Below are positions 21,773-34,314 of a DNA stretch of 64,000 nt, one piece after another (the first letter of the stretch is position 1; each line of letters opens with the position of its first letter). The stretch is from Helianthus annuus. Taxonomy: Eukaryota > Streptophyta > Magnoliopsida > Asterales > Asteraceae. Position numbers and translations under genes: made by a program. The stretch is from positions 117,368,646 through 117,432,645 of the forward strand of contig NC_035443.2 of the NCBI RefSeq assembly GCF_002127325.2, read 5' to 3'. The notes beneath the pieces are model-generated. The model was not told the DNA's origin and ran no database searches. It saw only the letters and a program-made list of their open reading frames with translations.

Positions 21773-24511
21773 TTAAACTGATGTGGCGGTTGAGGTGGCA
21801 CCATTGTCCTTATGATCACCAAAGATTCGCTGCCTAAAGTCAGACACCATCATAGGGAGACCTTTGCGTAGAGGCACCTTTGGCTCCCATCCCAGGAGAT
21901 CTTTCGCCTTGGTTATATCGGGCTTCCTCTTGTGCGGGTCATCCTCTGTGTTGGGCCTAAACTCTATTTTCGCGTTCGGGTCAATCGTCTCCTGGACCAC
22001 CTGCGCAAGTTCAAGCATGGTGAACTCACCAGGGTTTCCGAGGTTGAAAGGTCCTACGTGTTCGCCTTCCATCAAACGCATCAAACCCTCCACCTACGTA
22101 TTTAAAGCAGAGCAAGTTAGAACGATATGCGTCTCTAAATTATACAAACAATTAATTAAATGTGTTTTAAGACACACAGATTTCTCAACATTTAAATTCA
22201 GTTATCACTTTTCACTAGTCACTACAGACTACACATACTAAACATGGACACTGACCATCACCGACACCGACACCCGTTTCTCAACACTTATGTTATAAAA
22301 TAACCAATCCGATTTGACATAGAATGCTAAAAGAAACCCTTTAAATTCAATTATCACTTTTCACTAGTCACTACACATGGACATTGACTATCACCGACAC
22401 TCGCTTCCCAACATTTATGTTACAAAATAGCAAATTCGATTTGACATTGGCAAAGTGTTTGTATCTGTAATATAGAAAGTAGCCTTTAACAAAGGAACCA
22501 AGTGGGTCCCAACCCAAATGTATACTACACTACTAATTTGATTGTAAAAATAATAATTGAGAAGTGGGTAATCAATATAAAGAGTTTGAAGAAAGTAGTA
22601 ATCTTAAAGGTTGGATGGAACTTGGAAGGAATATATGTCCGTGTCGTGTTCAAACTACTTTAACCAAAAAGACCCACCCGCAAGGAATATATCCCAAATT
22701 GATCATGTAACATCCTATTTCCTAATTTATAACGCGATACGTTTGTTTTACCATACAAAACTAGTAAGAAAGACCCTGTTTATGCATGTTACCCAAACAA
22801 TAAAGACAAACAAAACAAATCAACCACTAAACGTAATCTTCAATCCAAAACTACCAGATTTAGAGACCCCGGGTAGGTACCAATTGGGCAGATTAGGGTG
22901 AATACTGAAACCGCCCAAAAATAACAATTGACAAATTTAGGATAGCCAGTAAGCATCATCTGATGATGCATAAAATTCCAAACAAGAGGAATCAAACAAC
23001 TGAACAAGCATACAATACAAAATAAGAAAACTAAAAAGCAATTAAAAATCTTAAAATACAGGCGGCTATGAATGTGTTTAAAGAAGAGAGAAAGACATAC
23101 TAACCAAATCTGAAACAAACTGGAAACTTCTTGTTTGTTTCCCGTCACCGTAAACAGTCAAGGGCTCTTTTCTCAGTGCCTGCATTGTAATTTTTACCAT
23201 CAATGACAACTTAATAGACATCATCAAGAATAAACAATAACTCACCTGAGCAACAAAGTTACTAACGACCCGTCCATCATCAATGCACATTCTAGGACCA
23301 TATGTGTTGAAGATCCTAGCGATCCTCACCTACATTACAAAAGCGATCAAAATCATACATTTAAACAAAATTAATTGTACTACATTTCACCGAATTAATT
23401 ACAAATTGTTACTATACACATTACATACCTCGACACCAGCACCGCGATGGTAATCCATGGCTAATGTTTCCGCAGTCCGCTTCCCCTCATCGTAACAACT
23501 CCTAACACCTGCCAAAAATCACAAACACAATCAGATCATAATTAATTTACAATAAAAGAAAAAAGAAAAGGTTTTAATCACCTGCCAGATCTAAGATCTG
23601 GCATTCCGCCGCATCTGTACCCGCTAACCAACGGATATAGATGCGGCGGATTTCAATAACCTATGACAAACTCACCAATAGGATTGACATTCCCCCAGTA
23701 AGTTTCAACCTGAGGATGCTGCAACGGATCACCATACACCTCACTAGTACTCGTTAGCAAAAACCGCGCACCGACTCTCTTCGCCAACCCGAGCATATTC
23801 AATGTCCCCACCACATTCGTCTTGTAACCACAAAACAACGTCAAGGACTCACAAAACAACAACTTAATCACCAATAACAATAATAAAGATAAAATCAACA
23901 AGCTAAAAGGATATAATAGTCTTGACAGGATTATGCTTATAATGCACAGGCGAAGCAGGACAGGCCAAATGATAGATCTGATCCACCTCCAACAACAAGG
24001 GCTCAACGACGTCGTGTCGGATCAGCTCAAACCTTGGATTACCAAAATGATGCATCACATTATCTTTATTCCCAGTGAAAAAATTATCAACAACAATCAC
24101 ACTATCTCCTCTAGCAATTAACCGGTCAACCAGATGACTTCCAACAAAACCGGCTCCACCGGTCACCACTATCCGTAACCCCTTCCGTTTCAACCCTAAC
24201 GGAATCTTTCCGCCGGAGTTTAACGGGCCGAACCGGTAAACCGGTCGCTTAGGGTTTAATAGCTCGGTGGTTTGAGAAATTGAGTAGGCATCGGAGTAGG
24301 TGATCTGGCGGTTGGTGGTGGTGGAGGATGGGATGACGGCGATGACGGCGGCACCGATGAAAATGCCGATGAGGATGAAGAGGAGACGTTGTTCACGGAG
24401 GAGGTAGCGGATGGGACGGATGACGGAGAGCCATGGTTTGTTGGGTTTTGGAGAGTATGAATCCGACGTCGTTTGGGGTTCGTGACCTCTGTATATTAAC
24501 TCAGATCCCAT
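21773..24511 (-). CDS. UXS: UDP-glucuronate decarboxylase (UDP-xylose synthase), six exons
   Basis: NAD-dependent conversion of UDP-glucuronate to UDP-xylose, the xylose donor for hemicellulose and glycoproteins. Exons: 24511-23915, 23823-23676, 23508-23429, 23329-23246, 23179-23105, 22093-21773; total 434 codons plus stop, the family's usual length. A basic cytosolic N-terminus and one membrane segment (about residues 43-60) indicate the type II Golgi form. The Rossmann motif GGAGFVG is at 118-124, the [10 protein letters not shown] region at 223-232, and the catalytic YDEGK (Y254, K258) is intact. The [14 protein letters not shown] and [15 protein letters not shown] blocks are conserved. 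Introns 2-5 are GT-AG; intron 1 is AT-AC. All phases agree. It is the only intact host gene seen. Confidence 0.96.
23584..23649. repeat. Two hairpins inside UXS intron 2
   Basis: GCCAGATCT/AGATCTGGC arms with one central base at 23584-23602, followed by CCGCCGCATCT (23606-23616) and its exact reverse complement at 23639-23649. They occupy much of a 167-bp intron. Confidence 0.7.
23824..23914 (-). other. UXS intron 1, probable U12-type AT-AC intron
   Basis: A 91-nt intron beginning ATATCCTTTT and ending in AC. TCCTTGAC, one base off the U12 branch-site consensus TCCTTAAC, has its adenosine (23841) 17 nt before the last intron base. No GT donor preserves the frame here, while AT-AC boundaries join residues T-I to K-T-N exactly as expected for the family. 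Confidence 0.8.
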
Positions 24512-24590
24512 CAGGTTTGTTTTTTTGCTTAATTGTTTCTGTTTCTGAAACTATATAGATATGTTTGTGTATGTATGTATGTATGTTGTG

Positions 24591-24706
24591 TATATATAGA
24601 AAGAGAACACTAGAGTGTGTGAGAGAGAGAGAGGTGGAGGTGAAGTATATGTAGGGCCAAAAGTGCCAGGTGACAGGTGGCGGTGGCTTAAACCCTCCGG
24701 CACGTG
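24591..24706 (-). promoter_or_regulatory. UXS core promoter: TATA box, GA repeat, G-box
   Basis: A minus-strand TATATATA (24591-24598) lies about 80 nt upstream of the ATG, with a (GA)n/(CT)n run at about 24618-24632 and a CACGTG G-box at 24701-24706. The spacing suits a short 5' UTR. A second TATATAG is at 24552-24558. Confidence 0.5.
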
Positions 24707-24711
24707 AGGGA

Positions 24712-25235
24712 ACGAGTGGGGTCACGCGCTAAAAGTGGCGGCGCGTGAGATGAGGTTTTCAGTGAAGGGGTTGTAAATTTTTGATATGTTGCGGACAAGG
24801 AGGGATGACCGTGTTAAATATGGGGAGGCGAAGTTACGAAAATGCCCCTACTGGTGTACTTTGTAAATTAAACGGTAGGTAGTGATTGTGGCCCAACACG
24901 ACACGAGTGACAACGAGATTAAATTCACAGTACCTTGTTTAAATTGGATATTTAATATTTTCGTATTTGAATTTATTTTGTACTGAAATAATAAATTTCA
25001 TAACATTCGGTTTCAGTATTTAAATTAAAAATTTAATAAATTAGTTTGTTATAAAGGTTGTACATTTTGATAAAGTCTAAGGAACTTTAACCTACTTAGC
25101 TTTTTCTTAATTGTTTTAGAGTAATGTGTGTTTCATGATTTTGTAAAAAAAAGTGGTTTTTTTAAGAGGTGTGTCACTTTTTTTTGAAAAGGTGTTTGTG
25201 ACACATTTCTCCTCAAAAAGCTAGATTGGTTAACT
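24712..25235. other. Upstream region of UXS, no gene seen
   Basis: GC-moderate for about 150 bp, then AT-rich with poly-T runs. No supported coding or repeat structure. Confidence 0.5.
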
Positions 25236-25245
25236 TTTTTCTTTT

Positions 25246-25680
25246 GAGTTATATGAGTTAAAATGCCATTTTAGTCCCTGTGAATTGCGTTATTTTGCCA
25301 GTTTAGTTTAAATGTTTCATTTTTCCCTGTGGATTGCGTTATTTTGCCAGTTTAGTTCAAATGTTTCATTTTTCTTCTGTGGGTATAAAAAGATTTCATC
25401 GTTGTCATTTTAGTCCACTGGGTTAACTTCATCCATTATTTCTGTTAACGAAAAGGGGAACTCGGTCATTTTATATGGTCGAATTGCTCTTCTAGTTAAC
25501 AGAATTACATATAAAATGACCGAATTGTCATTCTCGTTAACAGAAATAATGGATGAAGTTAACCCAGTAAACTAAAATGACGACGATAAAACCTTTTTGG
25601 ACCCACAGGTGAAAAAAAAAACCTTTGGACTAAAATGGCAAAATGACTCAAACCATAGAAACTAAAATGACATTTAACTC
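25246..25680. mobile_element. F1: Mutator-like foldback MITE
   Basis: Long imperfect inverted repeat: the left arm (GAGTTATATGAGTTAAAATGCC...) pairs with the right arm almost to the middle (around 25480). Ends are GAGTT...AACTC. The flanks carry a 10-bp direct repeat TTTTTCTTTT at 25236-25245 and 25681-25690, low in complexity but identical. A 9-10-bp TSD and long TIRs suggest a Mutator-derived element. Confidence 0.65.
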
Positions 25681-26094
25681 TTTTTCTTTTTCTTTTTTAG
25701 TTATGTTTATTTTTTATCAAGTAAACTCAAAAGAAGAACGTGTATACCCCCTTACGATAAGCATGCAAAGTTAGAATCAAAAGCCAAAAATATAGATCTA
25801 GTCATCACACTTAAGTAACTGAATTAATATTAAACATTGATTTAAACAATAAATATAGATTTTGCCCGTTAAATATTAAACTAAAATAATTATTAAATAT
25901 TTAGTTTTTATTTTCTATTTTTTCAGTCTTGATTCACCTCACTAATTATTTTACTAATTTGGATTTTTATTTTCTATATCCTGTCTTGATTCATCTCATT
26001 AACATGTGTAAAAGATGGAGTTTATTCTGGTTGACATATTTAACCATTTTTATAACCTACTGACATAATACATATGCATATATAACCATTTTTA

Positions 26095-26553
26095 GGGGAA
26101 GATTCATTGGGTAATACTAAAAAAGTGAGGAACAGCGAGGAACCGACTCAAACGAACTTTGATTGGACTCATTCCAGCGGCGTTGAAACCGGCTCGTCGA
26201 ACCCTAACTAGGATCTCTTAACCCTAAACCCTAAATCCTAACTCCTAAACCCTAAAGCTAAAAAATAAGGCTAAAACCTAAGGTAAACCGTAAAATTTAA
26301 ACTATAAACCCTAAAGGCTAATCCTAAAGCTAAACTCTAAACCTAAACCCTAAAACCTAAAGCTAAACCTTAAAAACCAAACCCTAATATATTTAGGGTT
26401 TAGGGGTTATGATTTAGGGCTTAGGGTTAAGAGATCCTAGTTAGGGTTCGACGAGCCGGTTCCAACGCCGCTGGAATGAGTCCAATCGAAATTCGTTTGA
26501 GTCGGTTCCCCACTGTTCCCCACTTTTTTAGTGTTCCCCAATGAACCTCACGC
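26095..26553. mobile_element. F2: foldback MITE with telomere-like core
   Basis: The arms, about 120-130 bp each, are nearly identical inverted copies (e.g. CAGCGGCGTTG / CAACGCCGCTG). The core, about 26205-26440, is degenerate CCCTAAA/TTTAGGG sequence. A perfect 10-bp direct repeat ACCATTTTTA flanks it at 26085-26094 and 26554-26563, fitting a Mutator-type insertion. Confidence 0.75.
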
Positions 26554-26624
26554 ACCATTTTTATAATCAAACATTTACAACTTGATTGGTACGTGTCAAC
26601 TCATATAATACATATGTATATATA

Positions 26625-27179
26625 GAATCTGGATCATGTACATGACTAAAGTTTCATACGAAGTGTACGTGACATAGAGATGAGGACAAATGGCATTGAC
26701 TTGAGGGGTAATTTCGTCCTTTCCATTTGAAACAACTTCCCCTTTGATTTTCAAACGGCTATAACTTTTTCATACGTTAATATTTTTTAAAAAAAATTAC
26801 ATCATATTAACGTGCATTTTATTCTCTTTAATTCGAGCAACCTATTGCTATAGTTTTCTAAAAAAATACAGAATTTTGAATATCGATTACGTGATTACGT
26901 GATTTTGAATACCCAGCAGATGACTATGTGATTTTGAATATTAATTACGTGATTACATATTCAACATAAACCATTACATGATTACGCATTCAATATAAAT
27001 CGGTTACGTGATTACTAATTCTATATGATTTGTTATAACTAATGTTATTACAATTATGTTTATTACGTGATTACACATTCAAATAATAAGAACTTGATTC
27101 TTTATGCTTTATTACGTGATTAAGTTTCTAATATACGGTACCATGTGGTTATTATAGGTTGATTTTTGACTATGTTTTG
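26625..27179. mobile_element. F5 left arm of a split foldback element
   Basis: Pairs as an inverted repeat with 45724-46401: shared blocks include TACGAAGTGTA, GATTTTCAAACGGCTATAAC, ATACGTTAATATTTTTT and the GATTACGTGATT repeats near the former loop. The outer end abuts a TATATATA tract. The insertion of S2 at 27180 split it from the other arm. Confidence 0.75.
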
Positions 27180-28581
27180 TGTCACACCCCAAAAACGTCG
27201 CAGCGGAAATACAAACGTGGCGGTGACGGAGGTTGCTACCCATAAGTATCTTAGAGGACGATGGAATGTTTATTTTGGACATACAACTTATTTAAAACAT
27301 AAGTTTAAAGTTTAAAGTTTAAACACCAACCACAACATAGTTGTCTTGATCCTTATGGATCTTAGTACACACGGTCCCAAAAGTAGTTTTAAAAGTTGAC
27401 CAAAACGTTATTTAATAAACTTGCATCACTACCACAAGACATGTCATTATCCCGAAGCCGAACTCATGTACCTAAAGAACACGTAAAATCAAGTGTCAAC
27501 ACAAAGGAAGGTGAGTTCATGTATTTAAATTGTAATTAATTTATTTAAGGAAAACTTTCTTCTTATGAATTTTATAATAAAACATCCATGTATAATTAAG
27601 AAAGTCAATTTTTATTTCCTTTACAAAAATCCCCGAGGGTCAGTTATCGCAAGCGTTTTCTGAAAACCTTCTATACAAATCATCTTCCCAAGGTTTATTT
27701 ATATATTAAATTGCTAGCATTAAATGTTCGGATTCGTAAGTTTGCAAGACTTACGAGCTATATATTAACAACAAGGGTATAATCAACGTTAGACAGTCAC
27801 AAAACATAAATTTGTCGCTTGACTTAACACAGAGCTACCGGTCACGTCGGGGTGGTCAACCCGATAGATCTATCAAAATATTTACGCATACATGTATCAA
27901 TGATTAAACGACTAAATTCGCGCAAAGTGCCACACAATGAGTCACTTATAGTGCCTGCCTCATGAACTATATATATATCCTGCTAAAGTGATAAAATTAA
28001 TATTTTGTGCTGTTCGAATTCCCCAAAGTCTCCGCCGAAACATAATCCTATCCCAATACTTACTCTCTTGATATCAAGCAAATTCGTCACACTTAGATTT
28101 AAATATTTTTAAATCTATACGGTTATTTTACCCCAAACACCGTAATCCTCCCCGTTTCTCCCCGAAACAATTTACATTCATTCAATTCCTGTTTTCCTCG
28201 AAAACAATTTTATATCATTCAAATTTCCAAAACCATGTTTTCCTCAAAACATAACATATCATTTTCAAACCATATTTTCCACGAAAATATATTTATAGTC
28301 TATTCAAGGTATATTGTATACAAAAACATATAATTATCCTTTTTAAGGCGTGTTCTTCCCCCAAAACATTATATAAAACAGTAAAAAAGGAGTTAGTGAC
28401 ACTCACCTTTAGGTGCATTTCTATATTAGCGCAATCTCTCAAATTGGTCTACACGTCCTAATTTAAGTAGGAACGATTTAATAACCAATTATTCTACAAA
28501 TAACTAAGTTTCTCCAATACTTAGAATTTTCACATAACTTTAAGATTTTCTCAAAAAGTCATTATTTTGATTATGTTAGCG

Positions 28582-28615
<34 letters not shown>

Positions 28616-28620
<5 letters not shown>

Positions 28621-29010
28621 AGGTTCATGCGAGAACCACCTTTATTGCGAGAACCGTGAGAACTAATGTGAACACAACCTAAAATAGCTAAAAAAACCTA
28701 ACCCTCCCCCCCCCCAAAAAAAAAAAACCTACCCCCCACCCCCAGGTAAATGCTAAAAACTAAACCCCCCCAAAAAATCTAAAAAAAACCTACCCCCCCC
28801 CCCAAACAAAAAAAAAAAAAAACCTAAACCCCCCTCCCCCACAAGCTAAAATGCTAAAAACTAAACCCCCAAAAAATCTAAAAAATCAAAAATAAAAAAC
28901 ACACAAATTTTTTTTTAAATATTTTTTACATTTTTTAGGTATTTTTGGTTGTGTTCACATTGGTTCTCGCGGTTCTCGCAATAAAGGGTGGTTCCTAACG
29001 GATCCTTCTC
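28616..29010. mobile_element. F3: foldback MITE in a TA tract
   Basis: The outer arms (GCGAGAACCACC...TTATTGCGAGAACC, then GTGAACACAACC) form an inverted repeat. The core is C8-C10 and poly-A rich. It sits in a (TA)n run; flanks ATATATATA (28607-28615) and ATATATATG (29011-29019) match 8 of 9. Confidence 0.65.
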
Positions 29011-29380
29011 ATATATATGTATATGTGTGTGTGTTTTAAGATTTTCACGACATAAACGCTTTTATTGGTAACCTTCATTATGTTATATCTGTTATCACAT
29101 TCATTTACGTAATAATATATCTACGATTTGCGCTTCGTAATATATTTACATAAATATAAACATATTCATCGAATTTCGCAATTCACGTATCTCATCAACC
29201 TATATATTCTACCATTTTTAAAGCATTTATATACAAAATAACTCATCAAGTTAACCTATGTATTATTTTCATGCTCGACAAACAAGTTATATTTTTAACG
29301 TGACATTTAACGAAATTACCGTTTTAACCGTACATGTATAACCTTAACTTCTATTGTAATGTAAACACTTAGCATATCAC

Positions 29381-31982
29381 TGTAACACCCTCGCTATTAT
29401 AAAACGGTTTTTTACTAATAACTACAAATTAATGTGTACTTAAGAATACACTTACGTATAAAATACGGGTTTACTAGAAACTTTTACAATTTAAAGTACT
29501 ACTATTTAAGGTAATTAAATTCGTCATTTAAAAATAACGACGACACAACTTGCGGAAGCTTCATTTTCGCGTGTTCGGTTCTTTTCCATGCTTGATCTTC
29601 ATCCGGATGATTACTTGGTTCACCTAAAATCAAAACCAACATAAAACGTTAGTTTTGATAGCTTAAAATGTGTTTAAACAAGATCTACGCATCAAACAAT
29701 CGAAACAAAATAATTTTTCCAACTTATAAGTCTCTTGCGCCACGCGAGAGACTCAGTTAAGTTTGTCGCGTGCCGCGACCCGCGTCGCGTGGCGCGCCGG
29801 ATTTACGACACTCCCTCGCGTGGCGCGAGGGAGGCCATTTTCCAGCGAGTGCAGGTTCCAGTCCTGCATTTCAGCCCAGTTATGTTTTTAATCGAAATTC
29901 GAACTTTAAAGTGCCATAACTTTCGTTCTAGTTATCCGTTTTACACGATTCTTTTTCCTACGCGTCCGTAATTAAATTACGGACCCGTTTATCACCTTGG
30001 TTTGCATAAAAATCTGAATTATCCATTGTTGGCTCATAAATCCTTTAGGTGATTATTCGACCCGTTTGGCATTATTATTTCACTACATGCTCTAAAAAGA
30101 AAATAGTTAATTCCTATCATTTTACCCATCCCGGGCTTGTCAAACCTTAACGTTTTCACTCCCATCCTAGAGTTTACGTAGGCGTTTACATTCACCGATT
30201 CATTTGTATCTATCTAAGCATTTAACCACAATTTACTTCTTAGTCTATTTTGACCCGCAAACGTTTTTTCCTATACTTTTTATATGTATCTAAGGGTTTC
30301 AAAATCAATAAACAAGTTTCTAAACAAACTCTAACGGTCGTTTACCCGGTTCGCCCGTTAAGGGCTTTTTGGTCAATTCTAGTCTCTTACTTCACGATGA
30401 AAGACTCTCACCAATTATTGACCAAATTAGCACTTTTAACTACAACATAATTATACGTACCTGGCTCGGATCAATACATTGACCCGTTTTAATACCTTGT
30501 CTCGAAGATCTACTAATTCATAGCAACGCTAATTCATAAGCCGCTTTATCCTGTAAGCATAAAACTCGACAAGTGCTTATTAGTCGATATTTATCAAATG
30601 GTATCCACATTACCATTTGACCCGTTTTACTCTTTTTATTCATTAGGCTTACTTATAGTAACCGTTCAAAAACCCATTTTTATAATTAGCTTTTCTTGGC
30701 TAATTTACCGTTCCATCTCTTTTACCATTAAACATGGAGTTAATTGCCCGGATGGTCCCTATGGTTTAACAATTTTTCACGTTTAGTCCCCACCTTTTGA
30801 AAATAGCAGGTATGCTCCCTATGGTTTGTCATTTTGTTGCTCGGATAGTCCCCTGACATTTACTCTGGGGACTATCCGAGTAACAAAATGACAAACCATA
30901 GGGAGCATACCAGCTATTTCTAAACTAACTGATATCTATCCAGGGACTATCCGAGTAACAAAATGACAAACCATAGGGAGCATACCTGCTATTTTCAAAA
31001 GGTGGGGACTAAACGTGAAAAAACGTGAAACCACAGGGACCATCCGAGCAATTAACTCTTCAACTCTTAAACATGGTTTTTATCATTTATATTAGTTCCG
31101 ACCCGTATTATTTCGCGTCAAGAACCATATCTTGAATATTATCCTTATTGTATTTGAAACTTATAGGATGAACATTTATTTTACTAAAAGGTGTAAGTTT
31201 CACTTACCTTGCATCCGGTTATGTCCTTTTTCCGCATACTCGATCCGTTTGACCCGCTTCTTTCCCAAGTCTTCATCTAGCTTGTCTAGAGTCAAACTAT
31301 CATCATCACAATTCGTAAGACGGTTAGATTAGTCATAATCGTTTACGACTATTCCATACTGCGGGTTTTATGTCGAATTTATCATTCGACCATATCAAAA
31401 TTATCATTTGATCTAATCATTGTCGGTTTGACTTTTTAAAAGTCAATTGACTTATCAACATATTCAAATGCACATTTGGTTCAATGAACTCACTTAGGCA
31501 TATTTCATCCGAACTCTTAACGAAATCAAATTTTACATACTAACTAGTAGGTCGCGATTTCATTTAGGCATTTCATATCACTGAAAATGGGTTGTTTTTG
31601 GTGACTTGTTTAACCTGTTTACAAGTCTTCAAAAATTATGATTTTTTTGTGTGGCGTACCTCTCGGAGGGTTAGGCCTTGTGTTAAAATTTCAAGATCTA
31701 ACTCTTTACCAAAAATTCGTAAAAATTCATTTACTAAGCTGCAATCAGATTCGTCACTTCTGACTGCAGCTTACGGAAAAATTCATTTAAAATTCCTCGT
31801 TTATCCGATTGACGAAAGTCCAATTGGTGATTCTTTTAATCACTTAAAACTTTCTACAGTAAGAATTTGAGATCATAACTCAATTCTAATATTTATCGGG
31901 TTACTTTTGCCGCTAACGGTACTTTACCCGTCTTTTAGTATTAACGGGGTTTGATTACCAAACCCGTTTTCGGGGTGTTACA
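29381..31982 (-). mobile_element. S1: solo LTR, Gypsy-type
   Basis: 2602 bp bounded by TGTAACACCC...GGGTGTTACA with a perfect 5-bp TSD ATCAC at 29376-29380 and 31983-31987. There is no internal region, so it is the product of LTR-LTR recombination. Minus orientation is inferred from a TTTTAGGTGAACC block near the 29.6-kb end that resembles LTR 3' parts. A GC-rich array of CGCGTGGCGCGC-type words lies at about 29735-29835. It contains MITE F4. Confidence 0.85.
30737..31066. mobile_element. F4: Mutator-like foldback MITE inside S1
   Basis: Ends GAGTT...AACTC. Arms GAGTTAATTGC(C/T)CGGATGGTCCCT are inverted, plus an internal repeat of 'gggactatccgagtaacaaa'. Perfect 9-bp TSD TTAAACATG at 30728-30736 and 31067-31075. 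It resembles F1 in its terminus and in TTTAGTCC words. Confidence 0.8.
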
Positions 31983-32618
31983 ATCACATTACACATACTC
32001 ATATCCACATATCATATTATAACACACAAAGTTCACCCTTGAACAACTCGTTTTCGTGTACGTTGAAATATGCATATTTTAACATTTCGGTAGCGTTGGA
32101 AGTCACATATGACTAGCCAAACACCAAGGATACTTAATATAAGTTAAAATAATTGTATTTATTATAAAAATATTAGTTTACAACCTGATCTAAAACAGTT
32201 TTGCAAAAAAAAAATCACTTTAAAAGCCGATTTTTACCGTTTTTAACGTATAGTCTTTTACCAAACTTTACCATACTCAACCCAAATCGTCTTGACTTAA
32301 TATTTTAACATTACACATGTTATTTACTGAATAAAATGGTACTTATATTCATGTTAGTTCAGATTTCATGTAAGTCGCATAAATCATGCAATTTCACCCA
32401 TTTTACTACTTTTCAAGTTTCATGTACCACATGCAAAGCTACCAAACTTATGACATAGTTTTATATAATCATAACACATTATATAACATCATTTTTAATG
32501 TTCACATTCTGTTTTAACTCACTTTCATCATACCATTTCAAGTTTATCAACTTATGATCATTTAATCATCATATATGCTTATGTACAAGTACCTAATGCA
32601 TGATTATCATATCATCAT

Positions 32619-34301
32619 TGATGTGCGTGAAGTGTAATATAATTTGGATGTATATTTTAAGCCTTTTTTACACTTTTTAGCCAAGTTTTAAATTTATAAA
32701 ACACGATATTTACTAACACTAAACACACATATGGGCAAGTGCACCCATCGTGGACGTAGTATAGTGTTGGTAAGATACCGAGGTCGTCCAAGGACACAAG
32801 AGCTTTTAGTACCGGTTTATCCTCAACGTCTAATCAAATCAAAATGTTAGAAAAAGATTTTTAAACTAAGAAAATAAAACTAACTAAATGCTGAAAAATA
32901 AAATAAAAATAAAAACAGATAGACAAGATGAATCACTTGGATCCGACTCGTGTATTAGTATAACCTTTGATTATTTTCGCACTTTTGCACTTGTTTAAGA
33001 GATTATCTTAGTTATTGTAGTAGGCCCATCTTTTGAAGGCGACGTTACCCTCAACCCAGTAGTTTGAGTCAGCAAGGATACAATCCTAAAGGGTCGGATT
33101 ATTGAAAGATAATGAATTAAGTTATTAATGCAAATTATGGTAGGCCCCTCTTTTGGAGGTGACGTTACCCTCGACTAAGTAGTCTGAGTCAGCAGGGATA
33201 CAGTCCTAAATAGCCGGGTTATAGTATTAATAGTAGTTAACTTATGAGGGGGTTAAAGAGTTTGGACCCCCGCCATCCAATACCTTTGGGGTATTGAAGG
33301 AGGTCCTACTAAATTTGACCCAAGTCCCTTGCAGGACCTCTAAACGCTGAACAAGGGCAAGACCCTTACCAAACCATTCCCTTAACCCCCGACCAGGTAG
33401 CCAACATACATCCATATAGACCGTGGAGATATGAATGGTGAAAATCTTTTATTTTATATAGACAGTAAAATAATGCCAAGACGCCACGGACAAACGATAA
33501 GGAATAATCACCTTCAACATAAGCAACTAGTTATTAAAGTCATTAATACAAAACCAAATAAAAAGTGCAAAAGATTAAAAATAAAAAGTATTATACTAAA
33601 CACTTGTCTTCACCAAGTGATGTAAGAGACTTAGACAAACATGGCCTTGATTGTCAAGAACTCTTACGATCAATCTTGGATCCCGAGACGACTCACACAC
33701 TCTATGATGGACAATGGATGATGGTGGTGGATGATGGTGTTGTGATGGTGGTGGGTGGTGGGTGGTGGATGAAGTGTGAGAGAGGTGGTGCCAAGGGATG
33801 AGTTGCAATGAAGCCAAGCACTCCTATTTATAGGCTGAACAGAGGCCTAGGCACGGCCCCGTGCCCGTCTGACACTATCTCTCCTCATTAATTGTAATTC
33901 GCAATTACAATTAATGCGCCTGCAGTACTTTGGGCACGCGCCCCGTGTTCACTGGGCACGGCCCCGTGGTGAGCAATAGAAGCTTCTACAGGTTTGTCTT
34001 TTTCTGCTGCTTCTTGGGCACGACCCCGTGCTTGCTGAGCACGGGGCGTGTTCAGCCTTCTGTCTTCCTTGTTTTGCTTGGGAGGATGCTGTCGAGGGGT
34101 CGGGCAGTCCACTTTTGTTCCTTTTCTTGTATTTATGTTAGATTTAGCTGTCTTTTTGCTTCTTTTGTTAATTTGAGCTCATTTAATCCTGAAAATACAA
34201 AAGGAAGACAAAAACACATTTTTTTCCAACATTAGTACTTTAAAAGGGTTAGTTTTATGCCTCTTTTGATGTAATTTATATGTTGCATTTTGTGCACATC
34301 A
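32619..34301 (-). repeat. 3' LTR of E2
   Basis: 1683 bp. It holds two tandem copies (about 115 bp apart) of a segment around 'gtaggccc...gacgttaccctc' near 33020-33240; the 5' LTR has one. It also has a TGG/GAT-rich microsatellite near 33705-33770 and CACGGCCCCGTG words at 33852-34050. Confidence 0.9.
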
Positions 34302-34314
34302 AATACCCCCACAC
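34302..34314 (-). other. Polypurine tract of E2
   Basis: Minus-strand GTGTGGGGGTATT immediately upstream of the 3' LTR. Confidence 0.75.

Noticed and set aside
21864..22241. Plus-strand 125-codon ORF over the last UXS exon
   Set aside because: Antisense of a well-conserved exon; runs into intron sequence.
26205..26440. Possible interstitial telomere block
   Set aside because: Copies are degenerate and lie inside a bounded MITE with a TSD, so not a chromosome-end relic.
33596..34235. His/Pro/Ser-rich and other ORFs, repeated near 43607-44283
   Set aside because: They lie in the two LTRs of E2 and reflect the GGT/GAT microsatellite and CACGG words.
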